From NCBI GenBank assembly GCA_900769645.1, contig CAAGHI010000022.1:1-21875 (forward strand): a stretch of DNA of 21,875 nt, in the 5' to 3' direction. Position 1 is the stretch's first letter. The number at the start of each line of letters is the position of its first letter. This stretch comes from Candidatus Gastranaerophilales bacterium (GTDB taxonomy: Bacteria > Cyanobacteriota > Vampirovibrionia > Gastranaerophilales > Gastranaerophilaceae). This document shows positions 14,785 to 21,783 of the stretch, piece by piece. Under the pieces are notes generated by a model that saw only the letters and a list, made by a program, of their open reading frames with translations, had not been told where the DNA came from and searched no databases. The translations under genes were made by a program, and so were the position numbers.

Positions 14785-15687
14785 ATGATTGTTTTTATTG
14801 ATGAAAATGATGAGAATAAACGTTTAGACAGCTTTTTAGCGGAAGTTACAACTGATTTGTCACGCTCAAAAATTCAGAGTTTTATAAAATCTGGCAATGT
14901 CAGTGTAAATGGTACTCTCAAAAAGGCTTCCTACCTTCTTAAAGAAGATGACAAGGTCGAATTTGAAATTCCACAAACTAGTGAAATCAAGATTGAGCCC
15001 GAAAATATTCCGCTTGAAATAGTTTATGAAGATGAAAATATGCTCGTCGTAAACAAGCCGTCTGGCATGCTTACGCACCCGACAACAATTGAAAAATCTG
15101 GAACTTTGGTCAATGCGCTTTTGTATAAGTATGGCGATAATCTTTCTGATATAAATGGTGAATTTCGTCGTGGAATTCTTCATCGGCTTGATAGAAATAC
15201 ATCTGGACTTTTGATGGTTGCAAAAAACAACAAAGCACATGAATTTTTGGCAAATCAAATAAAAAATCATACGATAACAAAAAAATATCGTGCGATAGCA
15301 AAGGGTATTATTGCTCAAGATGAGTTTGAAATAAATTCTCCAATTGGAAGAAATCCAAATCAGCCACACAAAATGGCTGTTCGAGAGGACGGAAAGCCTT
15401 CGAGGACAATTGTAAAGGTCGTTGAAAGATTTAAAGATGCAACTTATATTGAACTTACGCTTGTGACTGGGCGAACTCATCAAATAAGAGTGCATTTAAA
15501 AAGTATTAACCACCCGATTTATAACGACACGTTTTACGGTGCCGGACAGGGCAAGGTTAAGACGGAAGAACAGGTTTTGCAATCATACTTTTTGCGCTTT
15601 ACAAAACCGTTTGAAGATGAAATAATAGAGCTGGAAATAGAACCTGATGAGAAAATTCAAAAGGTTTTAAAATATTTAAGGAGCTAA
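14785..15687 (+). CDS. RluA/RluD-family pseudouridine synthase
   Basis: A 300-residue protein. Residues 13-60 are an S4 RNA-binding domain (RLDSFLAEVTTDLSRSKIQS...VNGTLKKASYLLKEDD). The catalytic domain follows, with VVNKPSGMLTHP (88-99), the active-site motif HRLDRNTSGLLMVAKN (133-148, Asp136) and GRTHQIRVHL near residue 230. The S4 plus catalytic layout is that of RluD, which modifies 23S rRNA helix 69, and of its close relatives. The exact target cannot be fixed from sequence alone. There is no convincing SD before the ATG, only GAG 3 bases upstream. The LapA-like gene begins 4 bases after the stop, and its SD overlaps this gene's end, so they form an operon. Confidence 0.92.
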   Translation: MIVFIDENDENKRLDSFLAEVTTDLSRSKIQSFIKSGNVSVNGTLKKASYLLKEDDKVEFEIPQTSEIKIEPENIPLEIVYEDENMLVVNKPSGMLTHPTTIEKSGTLVNALLYKYGDNLSDINGEFRRGILHRLDRNTSGLLMVAKNNKAHEFLANQIKNHTITKKYRAIAKGIIAQDEFEINSPIGRNPNQPHKMAVREDGKPSRTIVKVVERFKDATYIELTLVTGRTHQIRVHLKSINHPIYNDTFYGAGQGKVKTEEQVLQSYFLRFTKPFEDEIIELEIEPDEKIQKVLKYLRS

Positions 15688-15691
15688 TCTT

Positions 15692-16054
15692 ATGCAAATA
15701 ATATCGATTTTGACAGTTTTAGTGTTATGTTTTTTGATTTTGATGAATTTTCAAGATACTGCAGGAATAACTCTTTTGAGCAGTAAAATTGCTGCGCTGC
15801 TAAGTCTTACGCCACAAACTTTTACGATGAATATGGCGTTGTATACGTTAATTGTTTTCATTCTTGGGCAGGCGTCTGCAATATTCTTTTTTGCTCCGTT
15901 GTATAAGTCATTGAAAGAAAAGTATAGCGCATACAAAAGAGAGTTGGAAAAAGGTTCTATTTCAAACACATCGGCAGAAGCAAAGATTCAGGTTTTGGAA
16001 AATAAAATTACCGTTCTAGAAAAAGCCCTTGATGATGCGCTGAAAAATGATTAA
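15692..16054 (+). CDS. LapA-like (DUF1049) inner-membrane protein
   Basis: A 120-residue protein with two hydrophobic helices (about 3-20 and 45-70) separated by a short loop, followed by a cytoplasmic coiled-coil tail (YKSLKEKYSAYKRELEKG...QVLENKITVLEKALDDAL). This is the layout of LapA/YciS proteins, which in E. coli help control lipopolysaccharide assembly with LapB. Assignment rests on topology more than on sequence motifs. AAGGAGC overlaps the end of the pseudouridine synthase gene. Transcription meets the convergent broken gene at 16064 after 9 bases, with only a weak hairpin (TCTAAATTTTAGA) between. Confidence 0.65.
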   Translation: MQIISILTVLVLCFLILMNFQDTAGITLLSSKIAALLSLTPQTFTMNMALYTLIVFILGQASAIFFFAPLYKSLKEKYSAYKRELEKGSISNTSAEAKIQVLENKITVLEKALDDALKND

Positions 16055-16063
16055 TTCTAAATT

Positions 16064-16494
16064 TTAGATTGTGGCGTTAATAATTTCTCCATCATAACAA
16101 AATAATGAAAATCCTATTTCATCACCATCTTCATTATATTCGATGATAGAAGAAACGCTTTTCCCATCTGGTTTGAAGAAAGATACATTGCGTAAAATGC
16201 CGGAATCATTGTCAAATTCTCGAATTGAAGAAATTGTTTTGCCGTCTTGACGGTATGTGACGTTTTTTAGTTGTTTGCCTGTGTCTGTGTTATAGACACA
16301 AATATTTGATAATCTTAATTTTTCATCATAGAACATACATTTTTGAATTTGACCTTTTTTATTTTGCAAAGATTATTTTGATTATAGTTTAAATTATAAA
16401 ATTCATTTTTAATTGCTGATGTTGGCATGCTAAAAGTTTTCCCTAATTTTTCTACACATTTTATATAAAAACTTTTTCTAAGTTGCTTTTTCAT
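16064..16494 (-). pseudogene. Frameshifted DUF2963-like repeat protein
   Basis: The frame ending at 16064 contains tandem units of the form 'Y...TGK..KN..YR.DGKTISSI.E' (VYNTDTGKQLKNVTYRQDGKTISSI; FDNDSGILRNVSFFKPDGKSVSSI), like DUF2963-type repeats. It has only a TTG start (16369) with no SD. A second frame from ATG 16494 (MKKQLRKSFYIKC) runs through the same area and ends near 16315. Joining the two at the A-rich stretch AAAATAAAAAAGG (about 16356-16368) would give one protein of about 140 residues. I therefore read it as one gene broken by a frameshift. It could instead be a real gene with poor start signals, or a sequencing indel. Confidence 0.5.
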
Positions 16495-16522
16495 CAAAAT
16501 GGGAATTTGTTACAATGGTTTA

Positions 16523-16558
16523 CAAAAAAAGAACCCTTCAATTTGAAGAGTTCTTTTT
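16523..16558 (-). terminator. Terminator of the YtxH/DUF948 cluster
   Basis: AAAAAGAAC-CTTCAA and TTGAAG-GTTCTTTTT arms (one internal mismatch) form a hairpin. On the minus strand it is followed by TTTTTTT, 27 bases after the YtxH stop. Confidence 0.75.
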
Positions 16559-16584
16559 AATTTTGTTTAATTTTTACCTAAAGC

Positions 16585-16857
16585 TTAAGCTTCTTGTTTA
16601 GCTTCTTTTTGTTGGTTGATAAGGTTTTGAAGTTTTTCTTTAATTTCATCACCTTTTCTTTGCATATCAGAAACAACATCATCTGCTTTAGATTGAATTT
16701 CTTTTACTGTTTCGTCTGCACGTCTTACAGCGTCTTTTGCGCTATCTGCAATTAGAGCACGAGTTTCTTCGCCTGATTTTGGTGCAAGCAAAATCCCTGC
16801 AATGGCACCGATTGCGCCACCTACTATAAAACCTGCTAAAAATTTAGTTGCTGACAT
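16585..16857 (-). CDS. YtxH-domain membrane protein
   Basis: A 90-residue protein. Residues 5-27 form a Gly/Ala-rich membrane helix (FLAGFIVGGAIGAIAGILLAPKSGEETR) ending in the APKSGEE motif that defines YtxH proteins. The rest is a charged, probably coiled-coil helix (KDAVRRADETVKEIQSKADD...) ending in KEAKQEA. AAAGGAG lies about 10 bases before the ATG. It is the last gene of a three-gene cluster with DUF948 and a second YtxH protein. In Firmicutes YtxH proteins are linked to general stress. Here the role is probably envelope related, but it is unproven. Confidence 0.85.
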   Translation of the reverse strand: MSATKFLAGFIVGGAIGAIAGILLAPKSGEETRALIADSAKDAVRRADETVKEIQSKADDVVSDMQRKGDEIKEKLQNLINQQKEAKQEA

Positions 16858-16922
16858 AATTTATTACTCCTTTACGTTTTTATTGTAACAGTCTTTTTGC
16901 GATATAAAATCACCGATAACGG

Positions 16923-17279
16923 CTATTTTCTAAACATTTTATAAGCCGTTGTGAAGCCCTTGAACAAACCGCCAAGAAGAGTTCCTGAAACGAGTTTTGT
17001 TTTGTCCATAAAGCTTCCTATCGCACTTTTGAAATCGCCAACATTTTTATCGGTACTTTTTACAATCTCGTTTATAGAGTTCAATGTTTGGTTTAATTCC
17101 TTTAATGTTGGTTTAAGTTCAGTATTAACGATATTTGAAGTTTCCTTCAAGTTTTTTGCCAAGGCCGAAAGGTCAACCAACAGTTTTACTAAAAATCCTG
17201 CAACCACAATAACGATAACGCCTGTGGCCCATGCAAGGAATGTCAAACCGTGATTTAAGGCAATTTGTGACATCTCCAT
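16923..17279 (-). CDS. DUF948-like membrane-anchored protein
   Basis: A 118-residue protein with one N-terminal membrane helix (about 11-35, LTFLAWATGVIVIVVAGFLV). A long helical region follows (DLSALAKNLKETSNIVNTELKPTLKELNQTLNSINEIVKS), in which Leu, Asn and Thr recur as in DUF948 and methyl-accepting-like coiled coils. The C-terminus is Gly/Phe rich (GTLLGGLFKGFTTAYKMFRK). AAAGGAA lies about 10 bases before the ATG. It follows the first YtxH gene after 14 bases. DUF948 and YtxH genes are commonly adjacent in bacteria, and the pair is likely to form an envelope complex. Confidence 0.75.
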   Translation of the reverse strand: MEMSQIALNHGLTFLAWATGVIVIVVAGFLVKLLVDLSALAKNLKETSNIVNTELKPTLKELNQTLNSINEIVKSTDKNVGDFKSAIGSFMDKTKLVSGTLLGGLFKGFTTAYKMFRK

Positions 17280-17293
17280 TTAGTTATTTCCTT

Positions 17294-17611
17294 TTAATTC
17301 TCGCAATTGTATTCATCGTCCATTTCTTCAAGCTCTTTCGCTTTAAGAAGTTTCTTTGATTTTACCATATTGTTAAATTTTCTGAATTGTCTTTCTAACT
17401 TATATTTCATCAAATCAATATTTTCAAGTGCTTGTTTTTTAGCATCTTTAATTGCAGGAGAATTTTTTTCGTAAAATTCGCAAGCAGCGTCTTTGAGTTC
17501 TCTTCTTGATTCTTCTCCTGATTTTGGAGCATAAAGCACACCTGCAACCAAACCGCCTACAACCCCTGCGAGCAAGCCCATTGCAAATACAAATGATTTG
17601 TTTTTACTCAT
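17294..17611 (-). CDS. YtxH-domain membrane protein (second copy)
   Basis: A 105-residue protein with the same plan as the gene at 16585: an N-terminal Gly-rich helix (FAMGLLAGVVGGLVAGVLYAPKSGEESRREL, about 9-40), followed by a charged helix. The tail is longer and more acidic (ELEEMDDEYNCEN). GAGG lies only 2 bases before the ATG, an unusually short spacing, so translation may be weak. It is the first gene of the cluster and has a promoter at 17637-17664, divergent from prepilin 2. Confidence 0.85.
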   Translation of the reverse strand: MSKNKSFVFAMGLLAGVVGGLVAGVLYAPKSGEESRRELKDAACEFYEKNSPAIKDAKKQALENIDLMKYKLERQFRKFNNMVKSKKLLKAKELEEMDDEYNCEN

Positions 17612-17636
17612 AACATAACCTCATCTTTCAATTATC

Positions 17637-17664
17637 ATTCTAACATATTTTTTAAGAATTTCAA
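17637..17664 (-). promoter_or_regulatory. Promoter of the YtxH-DUF948-YtxH cluster
   Basis: On the minus strand, TTGAAA (17659-17664) and TAGAAT (17637-17642) have a 16-base spacer, about 26 bases before the first start. The -35 lies in the left arm of a dyad (TTCAACCCTT 17660-17669 / AAAGGTTGAA 17688-17697). Confidence 0.55.
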
Positions 17665-17692
17665 CCCTTATGATGGATAGAATTCTGAAAGG

Positions 17693-17721
17693 TTGAATTT
17701 TGTGCAGGAATAGGTTATAAT
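17693..17721 (+). promoter_or_regulatory. Promoter of prepilin 2
   Basis: TTGAAT (17693-17698) and consensus TATAAT (17716-17721) are spaced exactly 17 bases apart. Transcription should start near 17728, just upstream of the SD AGGAG (17746-17750) and ATG 17756. This supports ATG 17756, rather than 17929, as the real start of the gene. The -35 overlaps the right arm of the dyad shared with the divergent promoter. Confidence 0.75.
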
Positions 17722-17755
17722 GTATATATATATTATGAAAAAGAGAGGAGATTTT

Positions 17756-17928
17756 ATGCTAGAAGAATTTAGAAGAGCCAACGGGGGGGGGGCAATCGTC
17801 ACGGTGCACGTGAAATAGCAGCTAAGCAGCTAGGAAGCCAAGCAGCTAAGGTAGGTCGGCATTGCGGAATTACGGACGAGTGTCCAACTCGGGGAGCGAG
17901 GAATGAAATTCATATTTGCGACAGCAAT
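17756..17928 (+). other. 5' part of prepilin 2 gene: start codon, G10 tract and repeat-derived leader
   Basis: AGGAG lies 5 bases before ATG 17756, under a consensus promoter. The first codons read MLEEFRRAN, then ten G. As given, the frame ends at TAG 17816-17818 after 20 codons. With an eleventh G, the frame from 17794 is open for 45 codons to ATG 17929 and on to the end of the pilin, 344 residues in all. The leader includes GCAGCTAAGCAGCTAGGAAG-type units that are also in prepilin 1. The geometry (SD, start, about nine codons ending in RRA-, G10, one base short) is the same as in prepilin 1. Confidence 0.7.
17783..17792 (+). repeat. Homopolymer of 10 G, candidate phase-variation tract (prepilin 2)
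   Basis: Ten consecutive G in the same flanking context as the run at 9482-9491. Adding one G, or removing two, restores one frame from ATG 17756 through the pilin. Confidence 0.8.
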
Positions 17929-18789
17929 ATGAATGGCAGTTCCGAGCGAGAAGTTATTTCAAGACGCTATGCCGACAACGAAACTGCAATGGACTTTTCA
18001 GGTTTTACGTCTCACTTTTCACTTCCAAAAGCCGCCTTCACTCTCGCCGAAGGTGCTACGCACGTAGCCCACTGTAACAATTTACGTAAAGTCGCATTTA
18101 CATTGGCTGAGATTTTAATCACCCTTGCCATCATCGGTGTTGTCGCAGCAATCACTCTACCCACTTTTATAAACAAATATCAAGAACATGTATTAAAACA
18201 ACAGTTCAAAAGGGCTTATTCTAATTTTTCGCAAGTTCTTTTACAGGTTCAGGCACAAGATTTTGACATGAGTGTGCCAAATTGCTATTATGCAGCTGAA
18301 GATAATGTGAATGTACAAGGTGTTATAGGTGGTGATTGTTTAAAAGTTAGAGATGGGATTTTGAAACGTTTAAAAGTTATAAAAACTTGTTCAAATAAAG
18401 CCTATGAAAACGGTTGTATTCCTGATTACAAAGGTTATGATACTATGAGTATTGAGCAAAATCCTGATTTGTCGGAAGATGACGCTATATATATTGTTCG
18501 AGCGTTGAGCGGTTTTTATAAATCTGTTATTCATAATCAATCCCCAGCTTATGATTTTGCAGATGGAACTATTGTTTTTGAGTACAATCCGGCTTGGAAT
18601 TCTTCATATTTTCCTTGTCTTTTTGCAATAGATATTAATGGGAAAAAGGGACCAAATAAATGGGGATATGACTTGTTCTCATTTTTTACTGTATCTGACG
18701 GCAATACATACAAGTTACTGCCGACCGGATATGCGGTTGATAAAGGAGGCAAAACATCACAACAAATGATTAGAGATATGTTCAAATAG
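17929..18789 (+). CDS. Type IV pilin-like / pseudopilin precursor (prepilin 2)
   Basis: A 286-residue ATG-started form. It contains two copies of the processing motif: LPKAAFTLAE (residues 33-41) and then KVAFTLAEILITLAIIGVVAAITLPTF. Only the second is followed by the hydrophobic pilin helix, so the second site should be the functional one, with Phe+1 and Glu+5. The C-terminus has FAIDINGKKGPNKWGYDLFSF, shared with prepilin 1. Cys residues around 120-165 may form disulphides. ATG 17929 has no SD, and the promoter and SD upstream fit ATG 17756, so the true start is probably there, with the G tract controlling the frame. In the given sequence the gene would then be off, unless slippage occurs during transcription or translation. 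Confidence 0.8.
   Translation: MNGSSEREVISRRYADNETAMDFSGFTSHFSLPKAAFTLAEGATHVAHCNNLRKVAFTLAEILITLAIIGVVAAITLPTFINKYQEHVLKQQFKRAYSNFSQVLLQVQAQDFDMSVPNCYYAAEDNVNVQGVIGGDCLKVRDGILKRLKVIKTCSNKAYENGCIPDYKGYDTMSIEQNPDLSEDDAIYIVRALSGFYKSVIHNQSPAYDFADGTIVFEYNPAWNSSYFPCLFAIDINGKKGPNKWGYDLFSFFTVSDGNTYKLLPTGYAVDKGGKTSQQMIRDMFK
18034..18111 (+). repeat. Duplicated AFTLAE codons around repeat module B in prepilin 2
   Basis: GCCTTCACTCTCGCCGAA (18034-18051) and GCATTTACATTGGCTGAG (18094-18111) encode the same six residues with different codons, exactly 60 bases apart. Between them is module B (18052-18083, matching 9604-9635). The upstream motif copy uses the same C-rich codons as module D in prepilin 1. 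The downstream copy uses A/T-rich codons like the rest of the gene. Confidence 0.8.
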
Positions 18790-18832
18790 CCGTGTACGCT
18801 TGCGATTGAATGTTCACAAGTTCACCTGTTTT

Positions 18833-19828
18833 TTATACTCTAACGCCTGTTTCTTTGTCAAAATAGTAGATATCACTTGGATTTATGCTTAATTCAAGTG
18901 TTTTTTCAAGATTGAAGTCTGCCGGAAGTTTTGCTGAGCATTTTTTATCGCCAATGTTGAAATATACGATTTTTTCACTTCCTAAAAGTTCTGTAATTTC
19001 CACGTCAACTGTTAATTTTAGATCTCCACCGCAAACCATTTTTTCCGGACGAATTCCAAGAGTTACATTGCCTTTTTCGATATTTGGGAAATCCTTGCTA
19101 TCAATGAAGTTCATCTGTGGAGATCCTACAAAACCGGCCACAAAAGTGTTTGACGGGTTATTATAAATTTCTTCTGGACTTGCACATTGCTGGATTTTTC
19201 CTTTATCTAAAACTACAACTCTATCTCCCATTGTCAAAGCTTCTGTTTGATCATGAGTTACGTAAATGAATGTTGTTTGGAGTTTTTCGTGTAATTTTTT
19301 GATTTCTGAACGCATTTGAACACGCAACTTTGCATCAAGGTTTGAAAGAGGTTCGTCCATCAAGAAAACTTTTGGATTTCTCACAATAGCACGACCTAGT
19401 GCCACACGTTGTCTTTGACCGCCTGATAATTGTTTCGGTTTCCTGTCTAAATATTCTCCCAAATCTAAGATTTCAGCAGCTTCTTGAACTTTTTTCTCAA
19501 TAGTTGCTTTGTCGACTTTACGCATTTTTAAGCCGAAAGCGATATTTTCTCTAACAGTCATGTGCGGATATAAAGCATAACTTTGGAAAACAAAAGCTAT
19601 ATCACGGTCTTTTGGGTGCACATCGTTTACTTTTTTGTCGCCAATGTAAATTTCTCCAGAGGTAATATCTTCAAGCCCCGCAATCATTCTCAAAAGTGTC
19701 GATTTCCCACAGCCCGATGCTCCGACTAAAACGACGAATTCCTTGTCGTTAATCGTTAAATCGATGTTGTCTATAACTTTTTTCTTGTCATAAATTTTAG
19801 TGACATTTTTTAAAATTACGTTGCTCAT
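18833..19828 (-). CDS. ABC transporter ATPase, MalK/UgpC/MsmX type
   Basis: A 331-residue protein with Walker A GASGCGKST (36-44), Q-loop FQSYALYPHM (81-90), signature LSGGQRQRVALGRA (134-147), Walker B VFLMDEP (154-160), D-loop SNLDAK and H-loop His192. A C-terminal OB/TOBE-like domain follows (about 235-325), containing NVTLGIRPEKM. This is the CUT1 sugar-importer ATPase family, which energises uptake of oligosaccharides or glycerol-3-phosphate. The regulatory domain is somewhat shorter than in MalK (371). No permease or binding-protein gene is nearby, so it may serve several importers, as MsmX does in Bacillus. It starts 23 bases after the kinase-like gene (GAGGA before ATG), so the two are co-transcribed. 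Confidence 0.93.
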   Translation of the reverse strand: MSNVILKNVTKIYDKKKVIDNIDLTINDKEFVVLVGASGCGKSTLLRMIAGLEDITSGEIYIGDKKVNDVHPKDRDIAFVFQSYALYPHMTVRENIAFGLKMRKVDKATIEKKVQEAAEILDLGEYLDRKPKQLSGGQRQRVALGRAIVRNPKVFLMDEPLSNLDAKLRVQMRSEIKKLHEKLQTTFIYVTHDQTEALTMGDRVVVLDKGKIQQCASPEEIYNNPSNTFVAGFVGSPQMNFIDSKDFPNIEKGNVTLGIRPEKMVCGGDLKLTVDVEITELLGSEKIVYFNIGDKKCSAKLPADFNLEKTLELSINPSDIYYFDKETGVRV

Positions 19829-19851
19829 TTTATTCCTCAGTTTTTCAAAGT

Positions 19852-20970
19852 TTAGTTTGTTTTTTCTATCGGTAAAATTATTTCAAAAGTCGTGCCCTGC
19901 ATAACGATTGACTGAATATTTATTGCTCCGCCCATTCGTTTTAAAATTGTGTGTGCTGTGCCAAGTGCAAAAGAGCGCAAAATTGTTTTCTTTCGACCTT
20001 GTTCAATTTGAGTGTAAGGCTCAAAGATCCCGTCAAGTTCGCCCTCTGCAAGCCCTATTCCGGTGTCAGAAATAAGAATTCTTGCATAAGACTGTTTTGT
20101 AGCGTTCGGTGTAAGTTTTGCTCCACTGCGTTCTACAATATCAATTTCAGGATTGTCAATTTTTATTGTGATAAATCCTGCATCTGTAAGTTTTATCGAT
20201 GTTTCAAGCACATTTTGCAAAATTAATTTGATAATATTTTCGTCGTTATAAATTGCCAGTTTATTGAATTCATCGGCATCAATATTTAAGGTCAAATTTT
20301 TTGCAGATAAAATGTTTTCGTTATTTTTTACAACTGTCTGAATAGTGTTTAATAGGTCAAAAGGCTTGTTGTCGTGGTGAAATAGCGAAGATTCTGCTTG
20401 CGAAAATTCAAGAAATTTATCCATAAAATGAAGAAGTTCTGCAGAATTTTTGTTGATGATTTTGATATATTTTTCTTGTTTTTCGGAAAACTCGCCGCCC
20501 ATGCCATCTAAAAGAGCTTGTGAAAAGCCTAAAATTGACTGAACAGGAGATTTAAAATCGTTTGAAAGCTTTGCTAGCATAACGTTTTTTTCTTTATTAA
20601 GTCGTCCTGTTTTTTCTGCAATGGCTAAAACATTCGTCATTGCTGTAACGTCACGAACTGTTATGAAATATTGTTCAATGTATCGTTTGGCGTTCAATTC
20701 TACGTAAATCTCTTTGCCATCAGCAGTGAAGGCGCCCGTTACGATTGCGGTCTTTTTAGAATACGATTTTTCTGTAGTTGCAACCCCGTTTACGATGAAT
20801 TCATCAAGGTAATGACCTTTGATATTGTCGATTTTTGCTTCAAAAATAATAGACGCTTTGTCGTTTACCCAGACTATTCTTCCGTCCAAGTCGGTTACGA
20901 ACACAGCATCAGGAAGATGTTTGATGACTTCTCGAGAGTTTATATTACTAAAAAGATTAGCAAAATTCAT
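19852..20970 (-). CDS. PAS-sensor histidine-kinase-like protein with degenerate catalytic motifs
   Basis: A 372-residue protein without membrane segments. Residues about 14-110 are a PAS domain (LPDAVFVTDLDGRIVWVNDKA ... FITVRDVT). Residues about 120-192 match HisKA, but the H-box reads LSNDFKSPVQSILGF, with Asn137 where the phosphorylated His should be (SHELRTP in the family). The ATPase domain (about 203-368) keeps the G1 box DTGIG (302-306). It lacks the N-box Asn (QNVLETSIKLT, Thr257), and its G2 box is altered (SFALGTAHTI instead of GTGLGLAIxK). It is thus probably a pseudokinase that senses and binds rather than phosphorylates. No response regulator is adjacent. The ABC ATPase gene follows in the same operon. 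Confidence 0.85.
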   Translation of the reverse strand: MNFANLFSNINSREVIKHLPDAVFVTDLDGRIVWVNDKASIIFEAKIDNIKGHYLDEFIVNGVATTEKSYSKKTAIVTGAFTADGKEIYVELNAKRYIEQYFITVRDVTAMTNVLAIAEKTGRLNKEKNVMLAKLSNDFKSPVQSILGFSQALLDGMGGEFSEKQEKYIKIINKNSAELLHFMDKFLEFSQAESSLFHHDNKPFDLLNTIQTVVKNNENILSAKNLTLNIDADEFNKLAIYNDENIIKLILQNVLETSIKLTDAGFITIKIDNPEIDIVERSGAKLTPNATKQSYARILISDTGIGLAEGELDGIFEPYTQIEQGRKKTILRSFALGTAHTILKRMGGAINIQSIVMQGTTFEIILPIEKTN

Positions 20971-21207
20971 GGTTGCAATACTTCCTTTTATGTTGTATAC
21001 TTTATATAAGTTTTATATACTACACCTATTCTATTCTGTACTTTTAATATAGCATAAATTGGTTTGTTTTAGAAGATTATTAATTTTTGTAATTTTTTTA
21101 TTCCAAACTAGCAAAAAAATTTTTGTTTGTGTTTTAAAGCAACAAACGAGATATAGAGTATGTAAAATTGCACAATCGCAGTCCCGAGAAAGAAAGAGGA
21201 AATGACT

Positions 21208-21552
21208 ATGAACGAAATTCCTAAAAACACACAAGGTCCTAGCATTCCACAACAACCTATCAAAGTTGAACAAGTTAAAACAGATGCCGTAGAGGCAAAT
21301 GCTCAAAATGCTCCTGATGTACAGCCAAAAGAGATTAAGGAAATTCCTGAAAATCCGGCTGACCGTTCAACTATCAAGGTTGACAATTTAGAAAATGATT
21401 TGAAAATTTTTGCAGCAAATCCTGAATTAGCACAAAAAGCTTTGGAAGTTGCAGAAGTTGCAGAAAAACGTTATGCTGAAGCAGGTATTGAACAACCTGA
21501 ATTGAGAGCTCTTGCGGTTGGCAAAGCATTCGTTGATGAGTTTCAAAAATAG
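21208..21552 (+). CDS. Small acidic uncharacterised protein
   Basis: A protein of 114 residues if it starts at ATG 21208, which lies 8 bases after GAGG. An in-frame ATG at 21202 is only 2 bases from it and less likely. The N-terminal half is Pro/Gln/Lys rich and probably disordered (EIPKNTQGPSIPQQPIKVEQ). The C-terminal half is a predicted helical hairpin (ENDLKIFAANPELAQKALEV ... ELRALAVGKAFVDEFQK) with regular Ala/Leu spacing. There is no signal peptide. I do not recognise the family. It is divergent from the kinase-like gene across 237 bases, which hold its AT-rich upstream region and no other gene that I can see. Confidence 0.65.
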   Translation: MNEIPKNTQGPSIPQQPIKVEQVKTDAVEANAQNAPDVQPKEIKEIPENPADRSTIKVDNLENDLKIFAANPELAQKALEVAEVAEKRYAEAGIEQPELRALAVGKAFVDEFQK

Positions 21553-21601
21553 AGTTTATTATATATAGATATATTTGGTGCGATTTTGCACCCAGTTGTA
21601 G

Positions 21602-21654
21602 GTTGGGCATACTTGCCCAACACGAAACTGTCACTCCGGACAGTGATCCGGAGT
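21602..21654. repeat. REP-like pair of hairpins, copy 2
   Basis: GTTGGGCA-TACT-TGCCCAAC (21602-21621) and ACTCCGGA-6 nt-TCCGGAGT (21633-21654). This is the inverted counterpart of 6340-6407. The loops differ, while the paired arms are kept apart from one compensated end pair. It lies 50 bases after the small acidic protein gene. Confidence 0.7.
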
Positions 21655-21783
21655 CTGTTAAGTTATTATAGATTACGGAGTCAAATTGCCACGATAGCGG
21701 AATGAGCAATAACTTGTTAGTGAAACAGACAGCAGAACGAGTGTTGTTTGAGCGGTAAAGGTATAAGATAGGCTGTTCTGTTT

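Noticed and set aside
14866..15495. 209-codon minus-strand ORF opposite the pseudouridine synthase
   Set aside because: The plus strand carries the HRLDRNTSG and S4 motifs. The antisense frame is Cys, Phe and Ile rich, with no motif and no SD.
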